Assembly: GCA_905210995.1 (NCBI GenBank) | Contig: CAJLZE010000054.1 | Span: forward strand, 1 to 15,491 | DNA length: 15,491 bases | From: an uncultured Anaerotruncus sp. | Lineage (GTDB): Bacteria > Bacillota > Clostridia > Oscillospirales > CAG-272 | Reading direction: 5' to 3' | Shown here: positions 7,057 through 13,954 of the stretch, one piece after another | Layout: each line of letters begins with the position of its first letter | Position numbering within the stretch: the stretch's first letter is position 1 | Made by a program: the position numbers and the translations under genes | The notes under the pieces: model-generated | Database searches by the model: none | Told to the model about the DNA's origin: nothing | The model's input: only the letters and a program-made list of their open reading frames with translations

Positions 7057-9459
7057 ATGTACCGCGTAGTAAAAAGAGACGGGAAGACAGTTGATTTCGA
7101 TCTGTCAAAGATCAGCACGGCGATAACTCTTGCATTTGACGCATGCGAGCGTCAGTACAATCAGAATATAATAGATTTTATGGCTCTCAAGGTGACTGCT
7201 GCCTTTGAGCCCAAGATAAAGGACGACAAGGTGTCGGTCGAGGACATTCAGGATAGCGTTGAGTCGGTCCTGGCTCAGGCGGGATATGAAGATGTTGCGA
7301 AGGCGTATATCATCTACCGCCGCCAGCGCGAGAAGCTGCGCAACATGAAGTCTACCATGCTCGACTATAAGAAGCTGGTCGATTCTTATGTCAAGGCAAC
7401 AGACTGGCGCGTCAAAGAGAACTCCACCGTCACATATTCCGTCGGCGGACTCATCCTTTCAAACTCGGGTGCCATCACCGCCAACTACTGGCTCTCCGAA
7501 ATATATGACAGCGAGATCGCAGAAGCGCACAAGAACGCCGACCTGCATCTGCACGATCTTTCAATGCTCACCGGCTACTGCGCCGGCTGGTCGCTGCGCC
7601 AGCTTATCGAAGAGGGTCTCGGCGGCATTCCCGGCAAGATAACCTCGGCTCCGGCAAAGCACCTTGCATCGCTCTGCAACCAGATGGTCAACTTCCTCGG
7701 CATCATGCAGAACGAATGGGCGGGCGCTCAGGCATTTTCTTCGTTTGACACCTACCTTGCTCCCTTTGTAAAAGCCGATAACCTCAGCTACGAGCAGGTC
7801 AAAAAGTGCGTCGAGTCCTTTATCTACGGCGTAAATACCCCGTCCCGCTGGGGCACTCAGGCTCCTTTCTCGAACATAACCCTTGACTGGACCGTTCCCG
7901 CCGACCTTGCCGACCGTCCCGCTATCGTGGGCGGCAAAGAAATGCCCTTCACCTACGGCGACTGCAAGCACGAGATGGATATGGTGAACAAGGCGTTCAT
8001 CGAGGTCATGATCGAGGGCGATGCCAACGGTCGCGGCTTCCAGTATCCTATCCCGACCTACTCCATCACACGCGATTTCGACTGGTCCGATACCGAAAAC
8101 AACCGCCTGCTCTTTGAGATGACCGCAAAATACGGCACACCGTATTTCTCAAACTATATCAACAGCGATATGGAGCCGTCAGACGTGCGTTCGATGTGCT
8201 GCCGTCTGCGCCTTGACCTGCGCGAGCTGCGCAAAAAATCCGGCGGCTTCTTCGGCTCGGGCGAAAGCACCGGTTCTGTCGGTGTCGTTACCGTAAATAT
8301 GCCCCGTATCGGCTATCTTGCCGAAAACGAGGCCGATTTCTACCGCCGCCTTGACCACATGATGGACATTGCAGCCCGTTCGCTCAAGGTAAAGCGCACC
8401 GTTATTTCCAAGCTTCTCGACGAGGGACTTTACCCCTACACCAAGAGATATCTCGGCACGTTCGACAACCACTTCTCTACCATCGGTCTTGTCGGTATGA
8501 ACGAGGCGTGCCTCAACGCAAGGTGGCTGCGCTGCGACCTGACCGACGCAAAGGCTCAGGCGTTCACCAAGGACGTGCTCAACCATATGCGCGAGCGTCT
8601 GTCCGACTATCAGGAAAAATACGGCGACCTCTACAACCTTGAGGCTACACCCGCCGAGTCCACCTCCTACCGTCTTGCAAAGCACGACAAGGAAAGATAC
8701 CCCGACATCATCACCGCGTCGCAGGGCGATACGCCTTATTACACAAACTCGAGCCACCTGCCCGTCAGCTTTACCGACGACGTGTTTACGGCGCTCGATA
8801 TCCAGGACGAGCTTCAGACGCTTTATACCTCGGGCACGGTCTTCCACACCTTCCTCGGAGAAAAGCTGCCCGACTGGCATGCCGCGGCGGATCTTGTGCG
8901 CAAGATCGCCGAGAATTACCGCCTGCCCTATTACACCATTTCTCCGACATATTCGGTTTGCTCCGATCACGGATATATTGCCGGCGAGCATTTCAACTGC
9001 CCCAAGTGCGGCAAAAAGACCGAGGTATACAGCCGCATAACCGGCTATTACCGCCCTGTGCAGAACTGGAACAGCGGCAAGACGCAGGAATACAGCGAGC
9101 GTCTTGAGTACAATATCGACGAGTCGATGAAGAATTTCGATCACGGCAAGCACGGCATCAAGGCCGAGGAGACTGCCTGCTGCTGCGAAAAGCCCGCTGC
9201 CGAGGCAGCTCCCGCCGTCGGCGCCGAGCGCGTCGTTCTGTTTGCGACAAAGACCTGCCCCAAGTGCAAGATAGCGGCAAGCCTGCTCGAGCGTGAGGGT
9301 GTTGAGTTCGATAAGGTATACCATGAGGATTCGCCCGAGTTCGCCAAAGAACACGGTATCAGCCAGGCTCCCACTCTTGTGGTCGAGACCGGCGACAAGG
9401 TGATCACCTTCTCGGATATTACCGGCGTAAAGCAGTTCATAGCGAATAAAAAGGCTTGA
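7057..9459 (+). CDS. nrdD: Anaerobic (class III) ribonucleoside-triphosphate reductase with C-terminal redoxin domain
   Basis: NrdD converts ribonucleoside triphosphates to dNTPs without oxygen by glycyl-radical chemistry. The 800-residue product has: an ATP-cone allosteric domain (about 1-93); a ten-stranded barrel core with active-site Cys175 (GYCAGW) and a Cys pair C381-C382 (SMCCRLRLD), one of which should be the thiyl-radical Cys; the GSGESTGSVGVV block; a zinc site C635, H638, C648, C651; and glycyl-radical Gly663 in RITGYYRP. The extension is unusual: a short linker with three consecutive Cys (708-710) and an Ala/Pro/Glu stretch, then a glutaredoxin/NrdH-like domain (about 724-800) with C734-PK-C737 and a cis-Pro-type QAPTLVV. 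The frame is continuous through the junction. This suggests reduction by a redoxin instead of formate. AAAGGA precedes the ATG by 8 nt. Transcription is predicted to be under NrdR control; trxB and trxA follow. Confidence 0.95.
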   Translation: MYRVVKRDGKTVDFDLSKISTAITLAFDACERQYNQNIIDFMALKVTAAFEPKIKDDKVSVEDIQDSVESVLAQAGYEDVAKAYIIYRRQREKLRNMKSTMLDYKKLVDSYVKATDWRVKENSTVTYSVGGLILSNSGAITANYWLSEIYDSEIAEAHKNADLHLHDLSMLTGYCAGWSLRQLIEEGLGGIPGKITSAPAKHLASLCNQMVNFLGIMQNEWAGAQAFSSFDTYLAPFVKADNLSYEQVKKCVESFIYGVNTPSRWGTQAPFSNITLDWTVPADLADRPAIVGGKEMPFTYGDCKHEMDMVNKAFIEVMIEGDANGRGFQYPIPTYSITRDFDWSDTENNRLLFEMTAKYGTPYFSNYINSDMEPSDVRSMCCRLRLDLRELRKKSGGFFGSGESTGSVGVVTVNMPRIGYLAENEADFYRRLDHMMDIAARSLKVKRTVISKLLDEGLYPYTKRYLGTFDNHFSTIGLVGMNEACLNARWLRCDLTDAKAQAFTKDVLNHMRERLSDYQEKYGDLYNLEATPAESTSYRLAKHDKERYPDIITASQGDTPYYTNSSHLPVSFTDDVFTALDIQDELQTLYTSGTVFHTFLGEKLPDWHAAADLVRKIAENYRLPYYTISPTYSVCSDHGYIAGEHFNCPKCGKKTEVYSRITGYYRPVQNWNSGKTQEYSERLEYNIDESMKNFDHGKHGIKAEETACCCEKPAAEAAPAVGAERVVLFATKTCPKCKIAASLLEREGVEFDKVYHEDSPEFAKEHGISQAPTLVVETGDKVITFSDITGVKQFIANKKA

Positions 9460-9472
9460 TCCGACCAAAAAT

Positions 9473-9516
9473 AACGGCGGGCTGCTGCGCCCGGGGCGCG
9501 GCGGTCCGCCGTTTTT
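9473..9516 (+). terminator. Strong intrinsic terminator between nrdD and trxB
   Basis: A stem of about 19 pairs (9473-9491 with 9495-9513, three of them G-U type) around a CGG loop ends in TTTTT (9512-9516). It starts 14 nt after the nrdD stop. The trxB Shine-Dalgarno begins 11 nt after the T-run and no separate promoter fits between, so trxB is probably expressed by read-through. Confidence 0.85.
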
Positions 9517-9537
9517 GACCGAAAAATGGAGTGAAAA

Positions 9538-10464
9538 ATGTACGATATCATAATAGTCGGCGCGGGCCCCGCAGGGCTGACCGCCGCAATATATGCGCGC
9601 CGCGCGGGGAAGTCCGTGCTCGTGTTTGAAAAATCGACCTTCGGAGGTCAGATGACATATTCGCCGAAGATCGAAAATTATCCCGGCTTCAACGAGATAT
9701 CCGGCAACGAGCTTGCCGACCGCATGGTCGAGCAGGCGCTTGCCCTCGGCGCCGAGATAGAACCGGTGTATGTCAGCTCGGTAAAGAGCGGCGCCGGAAA
9801 GATCACCGTAGTCACCGACGACGGCGAGCGTGAAGCACACGCCGTCATAATCGCCGCAGGAGCCGCTCACCGCCGCCTTGGGCTTGACGGTGAGGACGCC
9901 CTCGTCGGGCACGGCATATCCTTCTGTGCGGTCTGTGACGGTGCATTCTACCGCGGCAGAAACGTGGCTGTCGTTGGCGGCGGGAATTCCGCTATCGTTG
10001 AGGCTGCCATGCTTGCCGATACCGCGGCGCACGTCACGGTGATACAGAACCTTGCGTCACTGACGGGCGAAGCCTCGGCTGCCGCGGCGCTTACCGCAAG
10101 ACCGAACGTGAGCGTGATATGCAATACGGTCGTGTCGGGGTATGTCTCCGAGGGCGGCGTTCTGACGGGTCTTGTGCTTAAGAACACAGAGGACGGTACC
10201 GAAAGCAGCATCGCGGCAGACGGTGCGTTTATTGCGATAGGACTTGCACCCGAAAACGCGCCGTTTGCGGAGGTCGCGTCGCTTGACGAACGCGGTTATA
10301 TCTCCGCAGGTGCGGACGGATGCGACACAGGCGTTCCCGGTGTGTTCGTTGCCGGCGACTGCCGCGCAAAAACGGTGCGCCAAATAAGCACTGCCGCCGC
10401 CGACGGTGCCGTTGCCGCGCTTGCCGCCGCAGCTTACGTTGACGCGCTCCCGAAGGGCGAATAA
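9538..10464 (+). CDS. trxB: Thioredoxin reductase-like flavoprotein lacking the NADPH HRRxxxR motif
   Basis: This is a 308-residue low-molecular-weight thioredoxin reductase family flavoprotein. It would pass electrons through FAD and a Cys pair to thioredoxin or to the redoxin domain of NrdD. Visible are the FAD-binding GAGPAG (8-13), the redox motif C130-AV-C133-D, a second nucleotide fold GGGNSA (147-152) and the FAD motif VAGDCRAKTVRQ with G273-D274. Where NADPH-dependent members have HRRxxxR, this protein has HVTVIQNLASLTG (165-177), with no Arg. NADPH use is therefore doubtful; NADH or reduced ferredoxin (as in clostridial ferredoxin-dependent flavin thioredoxin reductases) are alternatives. 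GGAG lies 6 nt before the ATG. Placed between nrdD-redoxin and trxA, its role as their reductase is a strong inference. Confidence 0.9.
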   Translation: MYDIIIVGAGPAGLTAAIYARRAGKSVLVFEKSTFGGQMTYSPKIENYPGFNEISGNELADRMVEQALALGAEIEPVYVSSVKSGAGKITVVTDDGEREAHAVIIAAGAAHRRLGLDGEDALVGHGISFCAVCDGAFYRGRNVAVVGGGNSAIVEAAMLADTAAHVTVIQNLASLTGEASAAAALTARPNVSVICNTVVSGYVSEGGVLTGLVLKNTEDGTESSIAADGAFIAIGLAPENAPFAEVASLDERGYISAGADGCDTGVPGVFVAGDCRAKTVRQISTAAADGAVAALAAAAYVDALPKGE

Positions 10465-10486
10465 GCCGCTGCCTTGCGGGCAAAAT

Positions 10487-10533
10487 AAATGGGGTGTTAA
10501 AAAACTCATTTTGAGTTTTTTAACACCCCATTT
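10487..10533 (+). terminator. Perfect 22-bp hairpin (family H3, copy a) between trxB and trxA
   Basis: Bases 10487-10508 are perfectly complementary to 10512-10533 around a TTT loop, and T's continue to 10534. The apex is CTCATTTTGAG. It is terminator-like for trxB in the plus direction and also T-rich on the minus strand. The trxA Shine-Dalgarno begins 5 nt after it, so read-through transcripts would carry the hairpin in the trxA leader. It is related to 13890-13934. Confidence 0.75.
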
Positions 10534-10550
10534 TATCCGGAGGTGATATT

Positions 10551-10892
10551 ATGCCTGTTATAAGTCTCAACGGCGATAATTTTGATGAGTTTACCAACTC
10601 GCCCGTTCCGGTGCTGGTCGATTTTTATGCTCCGTGGTGCGGCTCATGTCGCGCCGTGGCGCCTGTCGTCGAGCGGCTCGGAAGCGATCCCGACGGCTTT
10701 GGCATTGCTAAGGTCAATATTGATGAGGAGGCGGAGCTTGCACGCAGATTCGGCGTGCAGTCGATACCCACTTTTGCGGTGTTCCGCAACGGTGAGATCG
10801 CCGACCGCCGCGTCGGTGTTCTGCATGAGCGCGATATCATCGAGCTTTTGCGGCGTGCCGACGGTCCTCAGGCTGCCGGCAGGTCGATGTAG
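10551..10892 (+). CDS. trxA: Thioredoxin with WCGSC active site
   Basis: This is a 113-residue thioredoxin, a small cytoplasmic dithiol reductant. The fold is complete: the DFYAPWCGSC strand and active site with C30 and C33, the VNIDEEAELARRFGVQ segment, the cis-Pro in SIPTF and a final amphipathic helix. The active site has Ser in place of the canonical Pro (WCGSC rather than WCGPC), which in thioredoxins tends to shift redox potential; the direction here is not predicted. An excellent Shine-Dalgarno GGAGGTGAT (10539-10547) precedes the ATG. Its neighbours suggest it is reduced by the adjacent TrxB and may serve NrdD or general protein thiols. Its last 25 bp overlap the convergent gene on the minus strand, with no terminator between. 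Confidence 0.93.
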   Translation: MPVISLNGDNFDEFTNSPVPVLVDFYAPWCGSCRAVAPVVERLGSDPDGFGIAKVNIDEEAELARRFGVQSIPTFAVFRNGEIADRRVGVLHERDIIELLRRADGPQAAGRSM

Positions 10893-12772
10893 CTCAGCAC
10901 ATTCCACGTGCCGTTCTGCTTTACAAGAAGAACGCTCAGAGTGCCGCTGCGCTTTGCATCCGGTGTGGGCGCCGGCGCGGGTGCGGGAACGGTCGTTGCG
11001 GGAGCCGTCGTTCCCGCTGTTGTCCCGGGAGCGGTTGTTTCCGCAGGTGTAGTTCCCGTCGTGTCGGGCGTCGGTGCGGGGGCTTCATTTGAAAGCTTTA
11101 CGGTATATTCGGCGGTGATGCTTATACAGTCCTCGCTGTATTTCAGCATTCCCGTTGCGGCAAGCCGCTCCGTTTCGTGCTTTGAGTATGATCCGGAGCG
11201 GTAGACCGCCGCATAGCTTTCCATTATCTTTGAGTATGCGGGTGTGTCGCGCCCGACCGAAGCGAGCATGGCGGCATAGGCGGCATCAAACGCCGCAAAG
11301 CTCTTGCCCATGTCGCCGCCCTGTGCCGTGTATGCGAAATATTTGTCCGCAAACGCAGTTGCGGCGTTCAGCGCAGCGGTATATGCCGCGTCGGATGCGG
11401 GAGCTGCGGGTATCGGGTCGTTCGGGGCATCAAATTCGACAGTGACGCTGTAACCGTCGGTGCGGTCGTCGGCGGGAGTGAGCACCGTGCCGCCGAGCGT
11501 GGCTGTCACAGTCGGGTGAGCAAGAAAGCCCGCCATTGTGTATTTGTCATATTTGGGCGTGACTGAGCTTGCGGCGAATCCCGATGTGCCGTAAAGCCCC
11601 GCGCGTGTTTTGCCGCCCTCAAGGTCGGCAAGCGTGGCGCTGCCCGCGCGCTCGGCCGAGCCGAGCTTTTTACCGTTGACGGTCACCTCCGCTCCCTGCG
11701 GAACGATAACGGTGAGGGCAAAGCGGCATTCGTCGGGGGTATTGAAAATGTATTTGCCGTTGTCCGAGGAAAGCACTGTGAGAGGCTGACCGGCGTATTC
11801 GGCGGTTATTTCGGGCTCGAAGAACAGCCCGTTGAAGCTCCACACGTCAAGCAACTGTGCCTTGCCGTCGCCGCCCGCGTCAAGCTCGCCGGGGGCGCCC
11901 TCGGCTTGTGCCAGCACCGCCCAGTCGGTCGTTGCCTTTACGCCGTTCAGCGTAACGGTAACGCCTGCTGGAACGGTCGCCGAGACCGAACGTGTCATGC
12001 CCGCGGGGGCTTCAAAGCAGCATGAGGTGTCGTTTATCATAACGGGGGAAAGGGAATTTCCGTTCAGTTCCGCGCGTATGTCGGGCTCGTAATAAATGCC
12101 CTCGAGCGTGTAAACGTCACAGGGGATCTCCGAGGCGCGCGACTCCTCACACGGAAGCAGCAGGGGATATTTGCCGCCCTTCTTGGCGGCGTCGCGGTCG
12201 ATAGGCGTGCCGTTGACGGTAAGTGCCGCGCCCTCAAAGACCGAAACGGTCACTGTTCTGAACTTTACTCCCTCGGCTTCGAAATAAGACTGCACGAATT
12301 TTATCGAATCGGGTTCCCATTCACCGAGGGCAAAAAGGCGGCGTCCGTCGTTTTTGAGAGTCAGCTCCGCCATCGGCTTCCCGTCGCTGAGAAGAAGAAA
12401 AACGGGAGCGCTCTTTTTTTGCCCGGTCACATATTTTATGTATGTCACGTTGCCGACGCTGAAACGGTCTGCCAGCACCTCGCGCGCAAGCTTTTCGCCG
12501 TCCTCATAGGCGGGATAGGTCTTGGGCAGCTCGGTCAGCAAAAGCTCGCGCCAGCCGGAGGCATCCGTGCGCGCGATCAGCTTTTCGACAGCCCGCTCCG
12601 GCAGCTCATCATCGCGCAGCGACGCATATTTCCAGCCCACGCAGACAAGCGCCGCGGTGACTATGAGCATGACGGCGGAATATATTATCATGCCCTTGAG
12701 AAAGACGTGACGTTTCGGACGGCGGCGGCGCGAATGCTGCCGCACGATCTCCTTCATATCGGTATTGTTCAT
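10868..12772 (-). CDS. Single-pass membrane protein with three extracellular repeats and Thr/Pro-rich linker
   Basis: Product of 634 residues, function not recognised. A basic cytoplasmic N-terminus (RRRRPKRH, 15-22) and one membrane helix (about 27-47) give an N-in/C-out topology. The outer part has: a domain at about 55-155 with an NTF2-like pattern; three repeats at about 173-243, 262-335 and 353-433, each with a V-x-V-x-V-P-x-G-x-x-V-T-V-N-G hairpin and a later GxxxxPxxxAxxxG block; a helical segment (460-545); and a Thr/Pro/Ala-rich linker (564-605) lying between two beta strands of the last domain. The layout recalls TcaA-like or PEGA-like surface proteins of Firmicutes, without proof of homology. 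The Shine-Dalgarno is weak (GCGAGA). It follows the phosphodiester-glycosidase-like gene by 85 nt and is probably cotranscribed from the promoter at 13827-13855. Confidence 0.8.
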   Translation of the reverse strand: MNNTDMKEIVRQHSRRRRPKRHVFLKGMIIYSAVMLIVTAALVCVGWKYASLRDDELPERAVEKLIARTDASGWRELLLTELPKTYPAYEDGEKLAREVLADRFSVGNVTYIKYVTGQKKSAPVFLLLSDGKPMAELTLKNDGRRLFALGEWEPDSIKFVQSYFEAEGVKFRTVTVSVFEGAALTVNGTPIDRDAAKKGGKYPLLLPCEESRASEIPCDVYTLEGIYYEPDIRAELNGNSLSPVMINDTSCCFEAPAGMTRSVSATVPAGVTVTLNGVKATTDWAVLAQAEGAPGELDAGGDGKAQLLDVWSFNGLFFEPEITAEYAGQPLTVLSSDNGKYIFNTPDECRFALTVIVPQGAEVTVNGKKLGSAERAGSATLADLEGGKTRAGLYGTSGFAASSVTPKYDKYTMAGFLAHPTVTATLGGTVLTPADDRTDGYSVTVEFDAPNDPIPAAPASDAAYTAALNAATAFADKYFAYTAQGGDMGKSFAAFDAAYAAMLASVGRDTPAYSKIMESYAAVYRSGSYSKHETERLAATGMLKYSEDCISITAEYTVKLSNEAPAPTPDTTGTTPAETTAPGTTAGTTAPATTVPAPAPAPTPDAKRSGTLSVLLVKQNGTWNVLSYIDLPAA

Positions 12773-12796
12773 TTTCTGTTATCTCGCATTTTGTGC

Positions 12797-12817
12797 TCCG
12801 CGCGCCCGGCGCACGGA
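12797..12817 (-). other. Short GC-rich inverted repeat between the two membrane-protein genes
   Basis: TCCGCGCGC and GCGCACGGA pair with one G-T type pair around a three-base loop. No T-tract follows on the minus strand, so it does not look like a terminator; it might affect processing or leader structure of the downstream gene. Weakly supported. Confidence 0.3.
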
Positions 12818-12857
12818 ATTTGGCGGACCGCACCCTTTTTGCGGGGCAGGTCGGGCG

Positions 12858-13760
12858 TCAGTCGGTAAAGGACGCGTCAAACACGGCGGCAAAGCGTGAC
12901 GTGCCGCCGGCGGAGAAGACCTTTTTGCCGTCCGCATAGGCTGCGCCGACGGGGCTGACGGCTGCCGCAGTGACCGCGCCGTGCTCATACATTACGGCTG
13001 CAAGCTCATCGTAGGTCGCGCCGCACGGGTAGATGCCATGCCCCTTCATCAGCACGATGATTATCGAGCCGTCCTTTTTCTGACCTATCGCGGCGCGTGT
13101 GGCATAGCCGCCGCCGAGATCGCGGAAGGGCACTCCGCCGCTCACGAGCACACGCTCTGCCGATACGGCAAATCTCCAGCCGGAGTTGAAAACTCCGGCG
13201 GCGCTGTAACGTCCCGCGTGCAGTATGCCGTTTGCGTCAAGCCCCACGACATTATAGCCCGAGCCGTCGCCGTCGTATGAAAAGATATCGCCGACAAGAG
13301 ACACATCGGGGGAGACAAGACCGAGGACGCCGCTTGCATTTTCCTTTTTGCTCTCTTCCTTTGAGCTTGCCGAATGCACCTCGAGCGTTTTTACATCTAT
13401 ATTCTCAAGGATAACACCGCTCCAGCTGCTGCCCTTTATGCGGGTGAGGGTGGGCTTATCATCGTATACCTGATTGCCGTCGTCGTCATACGAGAACTTC
13501 ACTCCGCCGTCGGCATCATGCGGCGCGGCATAGATGAGGGAATTTTCAAGCTCCGCCTCCGAGAAGAAAACGTGTGCCAGCGGCGAGCCGGATCCCGCGA
13601 GTGTCGCCGCAAGTCTTTGCGATGCGTCGGCCGAGGGACCGCGGGCTGTGATGAACAGTGCAGCACCTGCCGCAAGCGTCAGAAGGAAGGCGGTCACGAG
13701 CAGAAATATGCCGATCTTCAGCAGCGTCATCCATATATACTTTTGCGTTATGGTTCTCAC
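12858..13760 (-). CDS. Membrane-anchored phosphodiester glycosidase (NAGPA/DUF2233)-like protein with degenerate motifs
   Basis: The start chosen is the GTG at 13758-13760, because ACGGAG (13769-13774) lies 8 nt upstream; the in-frame GTG at 13796 has no such site. The 300-residue product has one N-terminal membrane helix (about 13-38) and an extracellular domain. Residues about 168-285 follow the phosphodiester glycosidase order: GYNVVGLDANG, VLVSGG, RAAIGQKKDGSIIIVLMKG, CGATYDELAAVMYEHGAVTAA. In active relatives the family has a DGR-like turn and a catalytic NLDGGxSS; here these read KGHG (239-242) and AVSPVGAA (267-274), with no Asp or Gly-Gly. It may therefore be a non-catalytic carbohydrate binder, or use other residues. 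It is the first gene of a two-gene minus-strand unit with its own consensus promoter. Confidence 0.75.
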   Translation of the reverse strand: MRTITQKYIWMTLLKIGIFLLVTAFLLTLAAGAALFITARGPSADASQRLAATLAGSGSPLAHVFFSEAELENSLIYAAPHDADGGVKFSYDDDGNQVYDDKPTLTRIKGSSWSGVILENIDVKTLEVHSASSKEESKKENASGVLGLVSPDVSLVGDIFSYDGDGSGYNVVGLDANGILHAGRYSAAGVFNSGWRFAVSAERVLVSGGVPFRDLGGGYATRAAIGQKKDGSIIIVLMKGHGIYPCGATYDELAAVMYEHGAVTAAAVSPVGAAYADGKKVFSAGGTSRFAAVFDASFTD

Positions 13761-13826
13761 AGTTGATTCTCCGTTTTGTTTTTTTTGCGGCAGCACCGCA
13801 CGGCAGCGCTACATTTATACACTATA

Positions 13827-13855
13827 ATTGTACAGCATATGTCGCAAAATGTCAA
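13827..13855 (-). promoter_or_regulatory. Consensus sigma-A promoter for the membrane-protein pair
   Basis: On the minus strand a perfect TTGACA (13855-13850) is followed after 17 bp by TACAAT (13832-13827). The transcription start would fall near 13820, giving a leader of about 60 nt before the GTG start. It lies just downstream of the hydrogenase terminator hairpin. Confidence 0.88.
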
Positions 13856-13889
13856 GTGAAGATTTTGTATATATGTCCATGCGGCGAAA

Positions 13890-13934
13890 AACGGAGCGAT
13901 AAGAAGCTCATTTTGAGCTTCTTATCGCTCCGTT
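13890..13934 (-). terminator. Perfect 21-bp hairpin (family H3, copy b), hydrogenase terminator
   Basis: Bases 13890-13910 are perfectly complementary to 13914-13934 around a three-base loop. Read on the minus strand the stem ends in UUUUU (13891-13887), 20 nt after the hydrogenase stop, so it is a convincing intrinsic terminator. The apex CTCATTTTGAG is identical to that of 10487-10533. Confidence 0.85.
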
Positions 13935-13954
13935 ATATTTATTTTGCCGATATA

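Noticed and set aside
8179..10032. A 617-codon open frame on the minus strand
   Set aside because: It is antisense to nrdD and trxB, whose motifs are unmistakable. GC-rich codon bias leaves the opposite frame open, and its translation shows no domain.
13761..13796. Longer glycosidase-like protein starting from GTG at 13796
   Set aside because: No Shine-Dalgarno precedes it, the extra residues are Lys/Gln-rich read-through of the leader, and the GTG at 13760 has ACGGAG 8 nt upstream.
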